Shown here: piece by piece, positions 45,955-54,835 of the stretch | Numbering within the stretch: the stretch's first letter is position 1 | Layout: each line of letters opens with the position of its first letter | From: an uncultured Clostridia bacterium | Lineage (GTDB): Bacteria; Bacillota; Clostridia; Oscillospirales; QAMX01 | DNA: 64,000 nt | Assembly (NCBI GenBank): GCA_944376195.1 | Contig: CALWBW010000004.1 | Span: forward strand, 1 to 64,000 | Reading direction: 5' to 3' | Notes under the pieces: model-generated | The model's input: the letters and a program-made list of their open reading frames with translations, nothing else | Databases searched by the model: none | Told to the model about the DNA's origin: nothing | Program-made: the position numbers and the translations under genes

Positions 45955-46144
45955 CCGGTACACCCCCGCTCATTCAAGGCCTAACAAGTTCTGATTTTTA
46001 TCTTTTTTATTATATCCTTCCCCGGATAGAAAATCCAGTGTTTTCTTGCTCGCGCCGTTTCCGTAAAATTGCTTTCTGGGAATCCGTACTATGGCAGCGG
46101 ACAGGCGCATATACATGGGACAAATCACATGAGAGGTGCCTGCT

Positions 46145-46759
46145 ATGAATCAAATCAAGCTCTGCGGCGATCTTGAGGCCATGCCCATTCTTTCCCACGT
46201 GAATCATAATCGTGAATTTTTAAGCTTCCCCCTTGCCATCCAACGACTCTCCGGTACTTACGACACAATCCGCGTCATCGCTCCTTCCAATCTCTGTACG
46301 GGGCTTTCTCCCCACGCCACACTTTGTTTGTCAGGTGAATTGCGTTCCTATAATGACCGTGCGGCAGAACACAACCGCTTAAAGATCAGTGCGTGGGCCC
46401 GGGAAATTACGGTGAGCGCGGCGGAACACACCAACACCGTCCATTTAATTGGAGCGTTATGTAAACCAGCCGTTTACCGGCGCACACCATTTGGCCGGGA
46501 AATTGCCGATATGATGCTCTGTGTGGAACGCGATTACGCGACGGGCACCATTCATCGCTGCGACTATATCCCCTGCATTGCCTGGGGCAGCGTCGCACGT
46601 TTATGTGCTTCCCTGCCGCCCAAAAGTATCATTGAGCTGGAAGGACGAATCCAGAGCCGCAATTATATGAAGGTCATTGACGGCAAAGCGGTGGAACGTA
46701 CCGCATATGAAGTATCCATTGCAACAGCAACTGTACTAGAACTGGGAGCATGTCCGTAA
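46145..46759 (+). CDS. Tandem-OB single-stranded-DNA-binding-like protein
   Basis: A 204-residue protein that appears to have two OB-fold halves. Residues about 100-204 resemble SSB/PriB (NTVHLIGALCKPAVYRR, CDYIPCIAWGSVARL, IIELEGRIQSRNY). Residues 1-95 look like a divergent copy (MNQIKLCGDLEAMPIL...FPLAIQR). There is no acidic SSB tail. GAGAGGTG precedes the ATG. A terminator follows and there is no replication gene nearby, so it is probably an accessory ssDNA-binding protein rather than the housekeeping SSB. Confidence 0.75.
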   Translation: MNQIKLCGDLEAMPILSHVNHNREFLSFPLAIQRLSGTYDTIRVIAPSNLCTGLSPHATLCLSGELRSYNDRAAEHNRLKISAWAREITVSAAEHTNTVHLIGALCKPAVYRRTPFGREIADMMLCVERDYATGTIHRCDYIPCIAWGSVARLCASLPPKSIIELEGRIQSRNYMKVIDGKAVERTAYEVSIATATVLELGACP

Positions 46760-46789
46760 CCCTTCCTCACACTTTTTTCCAAAACGAGC

Positions 46790-46824
46790 AACCGCCCGTC
46801 CGAATTCGGACGGGCGGTTTGTTT
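46790..46824. terminator. Bidirectional terminator between the OB protein and the FGGY kinase
   Basis: A 13-bp perfect stem (46790-46802 with 46807-46819) around AATT, then TGTTTG. Confidence 0.82.
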
Positions 46825-46835
46825 GCAAGTTACGC

Positions 46836-48158
46836 TTACCGGTTCTGATAATATTTGACCAATTCCACATTCCCCAAAATGGGACAATCGTCCACCACTT
46901 CAAACTCATAACCCGGGATTTCATGTTTTTTCAATTTGATGTAGGACGGCGTTGCCATGCCACCGGAAATCTTAATCACAGGCGAGAGCTTCTGTACCGC
47001 CGCTGCCTGGTCGATTGCCTTCTTCAGAACGCCCTGCATACTGCGCAGCATGGAGGCAAGCATCTTATCACGGGTTGCCTCCAGTGTCAGGCCGTGCCAG
47101 GCGCCGGTTTTCTTTTCCAGGCTCTGCCGGTCGCCGGTCATATAGGGATCAAATGTGACGCTGTAGTCATCCATGCACTGTTCGATCACGTCATCAACAT
47201 ATTTATAAAATTCTTTTTTGGTCATCTCGCGGCAAAGCTGATCGTAGAACCAGTCAATGGCGAACCCACCCGCCGTTGTGGCATAAATCTGCCAAATTCC
47301 CGGAAGCGCGGAATTTCGCAGATAATATTCCGCGTTCACCGCCGGTTTGTCGGTCAGGATACTGACCATTTCGCTGGAACCCGTCGTATTCATCATCTCT
47401 CCGGCGCGGGCATTATGCGCACCCATCTGCGCAGCGGCAACATCGTTCGTTCCGACCGCGACCGGAATACCGGCGCGTACGCCGAGTTTTTCCGCCATAG
47501 CTGGCAGCAGGGAGCCATGCCGGGTTCCGGGGTTGTAAATTTCTCCGAAAAGCGAACGCTCCAAACCAAACGCACGAATCAGTTCGTCGGACCAGCCCTT
47601 CTGCGTCGTCGTTTCATAAAGGCCCATCATGGAGGCGTTCACGAGGTCTACCATCCACTCGCCGGTGAGCTGTTTGTGGATGTACGTCGGCAGGTGCCCC
47701 ACCCGATAGGCTGTCCGGTAAACATCCGGTTCATTCTGCAAAAACCAGATATAGGTCATGGCAGAACAACCGCCGGGGAACGGATAAATTCCGGAAATGT
47801 TCATATAGTGGTCTTTCCCAACCACATTGTCAATAAAGGCTGTCTGAGGACGGCTGCGGCGGTCCATATGCGTAATAATGTTTTGATAGACCAAATCACC
47901 GTCACGATCCAGGATCACGGGCGACGGGGAGAACGTGTCATAACAAAGGTATTCCACCTGTTGCCGCAATTCGGGATCCAGCTTTTCGGCCGCGGTGAAA
48001 AGCGCGCGCCAAAGCTCGTCCTTACTCATCTCCACCTTTTCCCCCGGGAGCAGGATATAGGGATAATTCTCCTTTGCCCAGCAGCGGGTCTGGCCGTTTT
48101 CATCTACAATGCTGAGTTTTACTGCCGATGTGCCAAAGTCGATAGACAGAAATAACAT
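46836..48158 (-). CDS. FGGY-family carbohydrate kinase
   Basis: A 440-residue sugar kinase with the actin-like fold: LFLSIDFGTSAVKLSIVDENG at the N-terminus, GIPVAVGTNDVAAAQMG, NTTGSSEM and the C-terminal IKISGGMATPSYIK. Family members phosphorylate xylulose, ribulose, rhamnulose, erythritol, apulose and others. The start at 48158 has AAGGAGGG upstream. A TTGACA-17-TATCAT promoter (48206-48234, minus) drives it, divergent from the RpiB/transketolase operon. That pairing suggests the kinase feeds a phosphorylated sugar into that operon (inference). Confidence 0.88.
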   Translation of the reverse strand: MLFLSIDFGTSAVKLSIVDENGQTRCWAKENYPYILLPGEKVEMSKDELWRALFTAAEKLDPELRQQVEYLCYDTFSPSPVILDRDGDLVYQNIITHMDRRSRPQTAFIDNVVGKDHYMNISGIYPFPGGCSAMTYIWFLQNEPDVYRTAYRVGHLPTYIHKQLTGEWMVDLVNASMMGLYETTTQKGWSDELIRAFGLERSLFGEIYNPGTRHGSLLPAMAEKLGVRAGIPVAVGTNDVAAAQMGAHNARAGEMMNTTGSSEMVSILTDKPAVNAEYYLRNSALPGIWQIYATTAGGFAIDWFYDQLCREMTKKEFYKYVDDVIEQCMDDYSVTFDPYMTGDRQSLEKKTGAWHGLTLEATRDKMLASMLRSMQGVLKKAIDQAAAVQKLSPVIKISGGMATPSYIKLKKHEIPGYEFEVVDDCPILGNVELVKYYQNR

Positions 48159-48205
48159 AGATTCCCTCCTTGGCGGATGCACGCGCCGCCTCTATTCTCC
48201 TCTTA

Positions 48206-48234
48206 ATGATAACAACCTTTTCAAGTGCTGTCAA
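48206..48234 (-). promoter_or_regulatory. Promoter of the FGGY kinase gene
   Basis: On the minus strand TTGACA (48229-48234) and TATCAT (48206-48211) with a 17-base spacer. Confidence 0.78.
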
Positions 48235-48315
48235 TCAATATCGGCAGGGAATCCCAATTTTGCAGGAAGTGTCCTGTCTCACCTGCAAAAAAATAATAAA
48301 ATTGTGTTAACTCTC

Positions 48316-48365
48316 TTTACAAAGCGAAAAGCTTGTGGTATTATGAATGTACTTGTATATACAGG
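48316..48365 (+). promoter_or_regulatory. Promoter and palindromic operator of sugar cassette 2
   Basis: TTTACA (48316-48321) and TATTAT (48339-48344), spacer 17. The perfect palindrome TGTATATACA (48354-48363) lies just downstream of the -10, a GntR-like operator candidate. Confidence 0.7.
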
Positions 48366-48428
48366 ATAGTCGTGTTCCCATGCGAACCCGATGGAAACTG
48401 TGAGAATTAGGGGTATGGAGGGATTTTT

Positions 48429-48875
48429 ATGAAAATAGCATTTGGATGCGATCCCAACGCGACAGATTTTAAAGCTGCTTTGATTGCGCATGTCAAAGCA
48501 AAAGGTCATGAATGCGTTGATTTTGGCAGTGATGACCCGGTTTATGCCAACGTTGCCATCGAAGTAGCGACTGAAGTGGCCGCCGGAAAGTTTGACCGCG
48601 GTATTCTCGTCTGCGGCACCGGCATCGGCGTCTGCATCGCGGCGAATAAGGTAAAGGGCGCTTACGCAGCTCTTGTCAATAATGTTTATCAGGCTCAGCG
48701 CGCACAGCTTTCCAATAACGCCAATATTATTACGATGGGTGCGCAGGTTACCGGCATTGAAGTGGCAAAAATGATGGTCGACGAGTATTTAAGCTGCACG
48801 TTTGACCCGAAATCCCGTTCCATGCCGAAGGTTCAGCGTATCTACGATTATGAGAAGGAGGCTTCTCAATCGTGA
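48429..48875 (+). CDS. RpiB/LacAB-family sugar-phosphate isomerase, atypical active site
   Basis: A 148-residue RpiB-fold isomerase with KIAFGCD at the start and the catalytic Cys62 in LVCGTGIGVCIAANK. Against E. coli RpiB, the His after the GCD motif (His10) is Pro9, and the ring-opening His99 aligns with Ser95 (AQLSNNAN). Loss of these suggests a substrate other than ribose 5-phosphate, perhaps a short or non-cyclising sugar phosphate (inference). ATGGAGGG precedes the ATG. It overlaps the transketolase gene by four bases. Confidence 0.88.
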   Translation: MKIAFGCDPNATDFKAALIAHVKAKGHECVDFGSDDPVYANVAIEVATEVAAGKFDRGILVCGTGIGVCIAANKVKGAYAALVNNVYQAQRAQLSNNANIITMGAQVTGIEVAKMMVDEYLSCTFDPKSRSMPKVQRIYDYEKEASQS

Positions 48876-49735
48876 CCAGACAGGGCATAAAAGAACTGGA
48901 ACTCACAGCCGCAAAGTGCCGTAGAAATGTTCTGCGTATGGTGGAAGCCAGTCACCATGGTCATCTGGGCGGCGCGATGTCCTGCCTGGACATTGTCACC
49001 GCGCTGTACTTCTATCAGATGAAGATTCGTCCGGAAGATCCCAAATGGGCGGACCGCGACCGTTTCCTTTTATCTGCGGGACACAAGTGCATGGTACAAT
49101 ATGCCGTATTGGCAGAGCGCGGCTATTTTGATAAATCCGTTTTGGATACGTACGGCGCTTTGAAGACCAAAATACCGGGACATCCCGATATGCACAAACT
49201 TCCCGGTGTAGAGGCAAATACCGGCGCGCTCGGGCATGGGCTTTCCATCGCCTCCGGTATGGCGCTGGCGCTTCGCGCTGAAGGAAAAGACTCCAAAGTT
49301 TACGTTGTCATGGGCGACGGAGAACTGGCGGAAGGTTCCAACTGGGAAGCTGCTGCAGTTGCCGCGCACTATGGACTTGACAATCTTGTTGTGTTTGTGG
49401 ACTTCAATGGTCTTCAGATCAGCGGAAAAGTGCAGGATATTATGGATTTTACGCCGATTTCCGAGCATTTTGCCGCATTTGGTTGGGCCGTACGTGATAT
49501 TGACGGCAACAACATGGAAGACGTGGTGGCAACACTCGATTCCCTTCCGCTGGAAAAAGGAAAGCCGAATCTGATCGTTGCGCACACGGTAAAGAGTAAG
49601 GGCATTTCCTTTGCAGAAAACAAAGCAGCCTATCACTATTGGACGCCGAAGGCCGATGAGCTTACGCAGGCGATCAATGAAGTGGAAGCCAGCATTGCTA
49701 CACTGGAAAAAGAAGTAAAGGAGGCGGCAGAATGA
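48872..49735 (+). CDS. Transketolase, N-terminal subunit, copy 2
   Basis: A 287-residue TPP-binding half of a split transketolase: HHGHLGGAMSCLDIV, HPDMHKLPGVEANTGALGHG and the TPP motif from GDGELAEG to VDFN. A GTG start overlaps the isomerase stop (GTGA), with AAGGAGG upstream. It is a paralogue of the 18848-19672 gene, in a different cassette. The close link to an FGGY kinase and isomerase resembles the known apulose-4-phosphate transketolase arrangement, but standard pentose use cannot be excluded. Confidence 0.92.
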   Translation: MTRQGIKELELTAAKCRRNVLRMVEASHHGHLGGAMSCLDIVTALYFYQMKIRPEDPKWADRDRFLLSAGHKCMVQYAVLAERGYFDKSVLDTYGALKTKIPGHPDMHKLPGVEANTGALGHGLSIASGMALALRAEGKDSKVYVVMGDGELAEGSNWEAAAVAAHYGLDNLVVFVDFNGLQISGKVQDIMDFTPISEHFAAFGWAVRDIDGNNMEDVVATLDSLPLEKGKPNLIVAHTVKSKGISFAENKAAYHYWTPKADELTQAINEVEASIATLEKEVKEAAE

Positions 49736-50670
49736 AAGGCGAAATGAAAGACCCGAGAAAAGCTTTTGGTAAAGCCGTTTCCGATATCGCGGAAAACGAC
49801 GAACGTATTTATGTCCTTTCTGCCGACAGCGGCGGAAGTTCCGGATTTAAGGAGTTTGCCGCGGCGCATCCGGACCGTTATTTTGAGTTCGGCATTATGG
49901 AACAGGGTGTGACGGGCATTGCGTCCGGCATGGCGACAACCGGGAAAATTCCGGTGTTCTGTGCCATCGCGCCGTTTGTCACCTGCCGTAACTATGAAAT
50001 GTTCCGCAATGACCTGGGTTACATGCGTCAGAATGTTAAAATTGTCGGCCGTAACGGTGGTTTTACATACTCAGACCTTGGCGCAACGCACCACTCTTTA
50101 GAGGATTACGCCATCATGCGTATGATCCCGGGCGTCGTGGTGCTGGCGCCGCAGTCGCCGGATGAAATTCGCGGTGCTGCAAAGGCTATGCTGGAGCATG
50201 AAGGGCCGGTTTACATGCGTATTGGTAACCCGCCTATCCCGGAGCTTTATGACGGTGAACGGGAATTTGTCATCGGGAAAGGCCAGCTTTTGCGGGATGG
50301 CACTGATCTGACGATCATCTCCACCGGCAGCACAACGGTTGAGACTTTAAAGGCAGCTGAGACACTGGCGGAAAAAGGTGTTTCCGTGATGGTCATCGGT
50401 ATGCCGACAGTTTGTCCGATTGACGAAGAGCTGGTCCTGATGGCCGCAAAGAAGACCGGCCGCATTATGACTGTTGAGGAGCACTACGTCCATGGCGGAC
50501 TGGGAACCCTGGTCGCGGAGGTCTGTGCGGAGAATAACCCGGTACCGATCAAAATGCATGGCGTCCCGAAGGAGTATGCCACGTCTGGTCCGTATGACGA
50601 GTTGCTGCATTATTATAAACTTGATGCCGAAGGTATCGAGGAAACCGCATTGGCATTCCTGAAAAAATAG
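49732..50670 (+). CDS. Transketolase, C-terminal subunit, copy 2
   Basis: A 312-residue partner subunit with LSADSGGSSGFKEFA, the RYFEFGIMEQGVTGIA segment containing the catalytic Glu, and GATHHSLEDYAIMR. ATGA overlap with the N-terminal gene ensures coupled synthesis of the heterodimer. It is followed by a terminator, so the operon is three genes. Confidence 0.92.
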   Translation: MKGEMKDPRKAFGKAVSDIAENDERIYVLSADSGGSSGFKEFAAAHPDRYFEFGIMEQGVTGIASGMATTGKIPVFCAIAPFVTCRNYEMFRNDLGYMRQNVKIVGRNGGFTYSDLGATHHSLEDYAIMRMIPGVVVLAPQSPDEIRGAAKAMLEHEGPVYMRIGNPPIPELYDGEREFVIGKGQLLRDGTDLTIISTGSTTVETLKAAETLAEKGVSVMVIGMPTVCPIDEELVLMAAKKTGRIMTVEEHYVHGGLGTLVAEVCAENNPVPIKMHGVPKEYATSGPYDELLHYYKLDAEGIEETALAFLKK

Positions 50671-50740
50671 AAAAAATGGAACCCGCGTACCTAGAAGAGA
50701 TCATCATACTGATATAGAGAGACCATACCAAGAGAAGGGA

Positions 50741-50775
50741 AAAACGGCGGATGCAGTTGGCATCCGCCGTTTTGT
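50741..50775 (+). terminator. Terminator of sugar cassette 2
   Basis: A 14-bp perfect stem (50741-50754 with 50760-50773) around AGTTG. The 269-base gap up to asnB also holds the asnB terminator and no gene I can support. Confidence 0.85.
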
Positions 50776-50893
50776 TGTACAGGAAATACCGGCTTGTCAA
50801 AAATACACCGCTGCGCAAAACGGACCCCGCGTATGTGTTTTTCGAATGCGAAATTGGGCAGGAAGCAGTGCCGCGGGAGAAAAAAGGAAAGCC

Positions 50894-50922
50894 AAAAGGC
50901 CGGGCAAATTGCCCGGCCTTTT
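50894..50922. terminator. Terminator of glnN-asnB (bidirectional)
   Basis: AAAAGGCCGGGC/GCCCGGCCTTTT stem at 50894-50922. The minus-strand T-tract follows the asnB stop. Confidence 0.82.
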
Positions 50923-50939
50923 CTCGTATTGTAATTTGT

Positions 50940-52517
50940 TTACACGCCGCTCGCGCCGTAGTTTGACAGTACACGTGCGGAGGGATCGTTGACATCACAG
51001 CCTTCCCAATTACGGTTCGGCATCCAGAAGTCCACAACCATGCCGGATTGACCGGGATAGTACTTTTCAAAAATTTCGCGGTAAAGCAGGGATTCCTTGG
51101 TAAAGGGCTGCGCGTGGTCGTATTCTACGCAGCGCTCGACAAATTCCTCATCCGAGTAGACCTCTTCCGCGTAGAGCTTCAGATAGTCTACCATGGAGTG
51201 TCCCACCGCATCACTGAACGCAGCCTTTTCACGCCACAGAATTTCCTCTGGTAAATAGTCGCCCTCAAATGCCTTACGTAGCAGGTATTTTCCCTTCCCA
51301 TAGGTGTTGAGCTTCTTTTCCGGATCAACCGACAACACATAAGAAACAAAGTCAAGGTCGCCGAATGGGACGCGGGCCTCCATGGAGTTGGAAGAAATAC
51401 AGCGGTCAGCCCGGAGCACATCGTACATATGCAGTTCACTGACGCGTTTGACGGATTCCTCCTGAAAATCCTCCGCAGAAGGCGCAAAGTCGGTATATTT
51501 ATACCCGAATAGTTCGTCGGAAATTTCACCGGTCAGGAGCACCCGTACATCGGTCTGTTCGTGAATGGCTTTACAGAGCAAGTACATCCCCATACTCGCA
51601 CGAATCGTCGTTATATCATAGGTACCAAGAATGGAAATCACTCGATCAAGAGAAGAAATCACATCCTCGCGTGTCATGATGATTTCCGTATGCTCGCTGC
51701 CGATATAATCGGCCACTTCGCGGGCATATTTCAAATCAATGGCATCGCCTTCCATCCCGATGGCAAACGTGCGAATCGGTTTTTTCAAAAGTCTGGCGGA
51801 AACGGCGCACACAAGCGAACTGTCCAACCCACCGCTGAGCAGGAAACCTACCGGCGCATCGGCATCCAGACGTTTTTCAATTCCGGCAACAAGTTTGTCA
51901 TGAATGTTTTGGCAAATTTCAGAAAGCGGATCGCGGATTACTTCCGTAACTTCCGTAATATCCCGGTAGCAGACAAACGCACCGTCAGCGTAATAATATC
52001 CGGGCGGGAACGGCAAAATCTCATCCGTAAGGCCTACAAGGTTCGCCGGTTCGCTGGCAAAAAGGATTTTCCCACGCTTGCTGTATCCATAATAGAGCGG
52101 TCGAATCCCAATCGGGTCACGCGCCGCCACAAACGAACCGCGGCGCGCGTCATAGAGGATCATCGCGAACTCCGCATCCAGCAATCGGAACATATCAAGC
52201 CCATACTCCTCATAAAGTGGAAGAAGAATTTCGCAGTCCGACTCGCTTGTAAACGTGTATTTGCGGGCAAGCGCGTCCTTTATCGGCCTAAAACCGTAAA
52301 TTTCGCCGTTACAGACACAATAGTTTCCATTTAATTCGAAGGGTTGCATACCCTCCTCGTGCAGTCCCATAATGGCAAGACGGTGGAAACCCATCAGCCC
52401 GGCGCCGGTTTCGATCACTCTGGTCATATCAGGACCGCGATATTTGGTGCGGTCGAAACAGGTTTGAAAGGTATCTTTTGCAATACCCCGGTCAGAAAAT
52501 CCGATAATTGAACACAT
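50940..52517 (-). CDS. asnB: Asparagine synthase (glutamine-hydrolysing)
   Basis: A 525-residue class II amidotransferase. Cys2, the nucleophile of the glutaminase domain after Met removal, is in MCSIIGFSDRG, with KYRGPD following. The synthetase domain has the PPi-loop FLLSGGLDSSLVCA. It makes Asn from Asp, ATP and Gln. It starts 29 bases after glnN on the same strand, so Gln supply and use are co-transcribed and share the glnN leader control. Confidence 0.95.
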   Translation of the reverse strand: MCSIIGFSDRGIAKDTFQTCFDRTKYRGPDMTRVIETGAGLMGFHRLAIMGLHEEGMQPFELNGNYCVCNGEIYGFRPIKDALARKYTFTSESDCEILLPLYEEYGLDMFRLLDAEFAMILYDARRGSFVAARDPIGIRPLYYGYSKRGKILFASEPANLVGLTDEILPFPPGYYYADGAFVCYRDITEVTEVIRDPLSEICQNIHDKLVAGIEKRLDADAPVGFLLSGGLDSSLVCAVSARLLKKPIRTFAIGMEGDAIDLKYAREVADYIGSEHTEIIMTREDVISSLDRVISILGTYDITTIRASMGMYLLCKAIHEQTDVRVLLTGEISDELFGYKYTDFAPSAEDFQEESVKRVSELHMYDVLRADRCISSNSMEARVPFGDLDFVSYVLSVDPEKKLNTYGKGKYLLRKAFEGDYLPEEILWREKAAFSDAVGHSMVDYLKLYAEEVYSDEEFVERCVEYDHAQPFTKESLLYREIFEKYYPGQSGMVVDFWMPNRNWEGCDVNDPSARVLSNYGASGV

Positions 52518-52546
52518 AAGCTTACCTCATCTTTTAAAAGGCCCCC

Positions 52547-54643
52547 TTATTTGACGCTGAACAGCAGTTCCCCGTAAGTCGGGTAGGGCCAATATTTTGA
52601 GGATGTCATCACCTCAGATTCGTCTACCACCGCACGCAGTTCATTCATGGCGGTGAAGACGCGATCCTTATAATAAACAGCCTCGTCTAAAATATCCGTA
52701 ACAGATTTGACACCGATCAACGCGCTGTCCAGTGCCTCAATTTTCTCAGCGATGCAGGCAGTCAGCCCGGAGAGCTGGTTGACGGTCTTTTCTTCAAAAG
52801 AGCAATCAGCAGCAGCGAGGAAATTGCGTTTTGCCAAAGCAGATTCGCAAAGTTCCTTTACATAAGCCGTAATGGCAGGAAGGATGTCACGTTTTGCCAT
52901 ATCGAGCATCGTAAGCGCTTCAATATGGATTACCTTGCTATAGTTCTCCAACAAAATTTCATACCGGGACCGCATTTCACTCTCCGTGAAAACGCCGTGG
53001 CGGGAGAAAAGCTTAATGTTTTTCTCATGCAGGAAATACGGCAGACAATCCGTAGTGGAACGCAAATTCAAAAGGCCGCGGCCTTCGGTCAGTTCCCGGA
53101 TATTATTTTCGTCATAACCATTCCCGTTGAAAATAATGCGTTTATGCTTGCGAATGGTATCACGGATCAGATCATGCAGCGTCGAGGTGAAACAATCGGC
53201 CTGTTCCAGTACATCCGCAAATTCACGCAGCGACTCCGCAACAGCCGTATTGAGAACGATATTCGGCCCGGCAACGGAAGCGGAAGAACCCAGGCTTCGG
53301 AACTCAAACTTATTGCCGGTGAAAGCAAAGGCAGAAGTACGGTTTCGATCCGTAGTATCCTTCGGAAAACGCGGTAACACATGCACGCCAATCTTCATTT
53401 GTACCTTTTCCGGCGCATCATATGAGGCATCGTTTTCAATCGCTTTTAATATATCATTCAGTTCATCGCCCAAGAATATGGAGATGATAGCAGGAGGCGC
53501 TTCATTTGCGCCAAGACGATGGTCGTTTCCGGCAGACGCAACGGAAATACGCAACAAATCCTGATATTCATCCACCGCCTTGATAACTGCACACAGGAAC
53601 AACAAAAACTGTGCGTTTTCATGCGGCGTATCGCCCGGTTCCAGGAGATTCACGCCGGAACCCGTAGAAATAGACCAGTTATTATGCTTGCCGCTGCCAT
53701 TCACGCCCGCGAACGGTTTCTCATGAAGCAGGCACACCAGCCCATGGCGCTGCGCAATTTTCTTCATCACTTCCATTGTCAACTGGTTATGGTCCGTCGC
53801 AATATTCGTCGTAGTAAAAATCGGAGCCAGTTCATGCTGGGCAGGCGCCACCTCATTGTGCTTGGTTTTTGCATAAATGCCAAGCTTCCAGAGTTCCTCA
53901 TCCAAGTCCCGCATAAAAGCTGCCACACGCGGCTTTAAGCTGCCGAAATAATGATCGTCCAGTTCCTGGCCTTTCGGCGGCTTCGCACCGAATAACGTAC
54001 GTCCGGTATAGATCAGATCCGGCCTCTTGTCATACACCTCTTTATCAATCAGGAAGTATTCCTGTTCGGGGCCAACCGTTGTTTTGACGGAATGAACCTC
54101 CGTATTGCCAAACAACTTTAAAATCCGCATGGCCTGACGGTTGATTGCCTCCATGGAACGCAAAAGAGGCGTTTTTTTGTCCAGTGCCTCTCCTCCATAG
54201 GAACAAAACGCCGTCGGAATGCAAAGCGTACCATCTTTAATAAACGCATAAGACGTGGGGTCCCAGGCGGTATAGCCTCGCGCCTCAAAGGTGGCGCGCA
54301 AACCGCCAGAGGGGAAACTGGACGCATCCGGTTCCCCGCGAACCAGCTCTTTTCCGGAGAACTCCATAATGACATTCCCGTCATCCGTCGGGGAAATAAA
54401 GCTGTCGTGCTTTTCCGCAGTAATCCCGGTCATAGGCTGGAACCAGTGCGTGAAATGTGTCGCTCCATTTTCCACTGCCCAGTCTTTCATCGCATTGGCA
54501 ACCACGTTCGCAACGTTTATATCGAGCCGCTTTCCAATTTGTGCGGCCGTTTTCATAGCTTTATAAGTTTCCTTCGGCAGGCGCGCTTTCATCGTTGTGT
54601 CGTTAAACACCAGGCACCCAAAAATTTCAGGAACGTTTGTCAT
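52547..54643 (-). CDS. glnN: Glutamine synthetase type III
   Basis: A 698-residue GSIII, the long form found in Bacteroides, cyanobacteria and clostridia. Key parts are HFTHWFQPMTGITAEKHDSF, VGPEQEYFLID, KTKHNEVAPAQHELAPIF, NGSGKHNNWS and the C-terminal helical region. It fixes ammonia onto glutamate. GGAGGGAG precedes the ATG. It has a perfect sigma-A promoter followed within about 70 bases by an intrinsic terminator in the leader, so expression is probably set by attenuation. Confidence 0.96.
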   Translation of the reverse strand: MTNVPEIFGCLVFNDTTMKARLPKETYKAMKTAAQIGKRLDINVANVVANAMKDWAVENGATHFTHWFQPMTGITAEKHDSFISPTDDGNVIMEFSGKELVRGEPDASSFPSGGLRATFEARGYTAWDPTSYAFIKDGTLCIPTAFCSYGGEALDKKTPLLRSMEAINRQAMRILKLFGNTEVHSVKTTVGPEQEYFLIDKEVYDKRPDLIYTGRTLFGAKPPKGQELDDHYFGSLKPRVAAFMRDLDEELWKLGIYAKTKHNEVAPAQHELAPIFTTTNIATDHNQLTMEVMKKIAQRHGLVCLLHEKPFAGVNGSGKHNNWSISTGSGVNLLEPGDTPHENAQFLLFLCAVIKAVDEYQDLLRISVASAGNDHRLGANEAPPAIISIFLGDELNDILKAIENDASYDAPEKVQMKIGVHVLPRFPKDTTDRNRTSAFAFTGNKFEFRSLGSSASVAGPNIVLNTAVAESLREFADVLEQADCFTSTLHDLIRDTIRKHKRIIFNGNGYDENNIRELTEGRGLLNLRSTTDCLPYFLHEKNIKLFSRHGVFTESEMRSRYEILLENYSKVIHIEALTMLDMAKRDILPAITAYVKELCESALAKRNFLAAADCSFEEKTVNQLSGLTACIAEKIEALDSALIGVKSVTDILDEAVYYKDRVFTAMNELRAVVDESEVMTSSKYWPYPTYGELLFSVK

Positions 54644-54672
54644 GGATCTCCCTCCGAATTCAAATAAAAAAT

Positions 54673-54706
54673 AAAGGCGCTGCAGCTTTTCCGCTGCGGC
54701 GCCTTT
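54673..54706 (-). terminator. Leader attenuator upstream of glnN
   Basis: On the minus strand a 14-bp stem with one mismatch and a GGAAAA loop (54673-54686 with 54693-54706) is followed by ATTTTTTATTT. It lies between the glnN promoter and its ribosome-binding site. Confidence 0.75.
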
Positions 54707-54723
54707 GCCGTATCCATGTATGC

Positions 54724-54752
54724 ATTATAATCGCAAAAAAGCCGAATGTCAA
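54724..54752 (-). promoter_or_regulatory. Consensus promoter of glnN-asnB
   Basis: TTGACA (54747-54752) and TATAAT (54724-54729) with exactly 17 bases between, a perfect consensus on the minus strand. Confidence 0.92.
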
Positions 54753-54835
54753 GCAGGTACCCATGCAAAAAATCACCAACATTTTGGCCTATACGCCCCA
54801 TCCTGTTGGGCGCAACTGACAGGAACCCGAAAATT

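Noticed and set aside
50751-50966. 71-codon frame after cassette 2
   Set aside because: It begins in the loop of a terminator and spans the asnB terminator.
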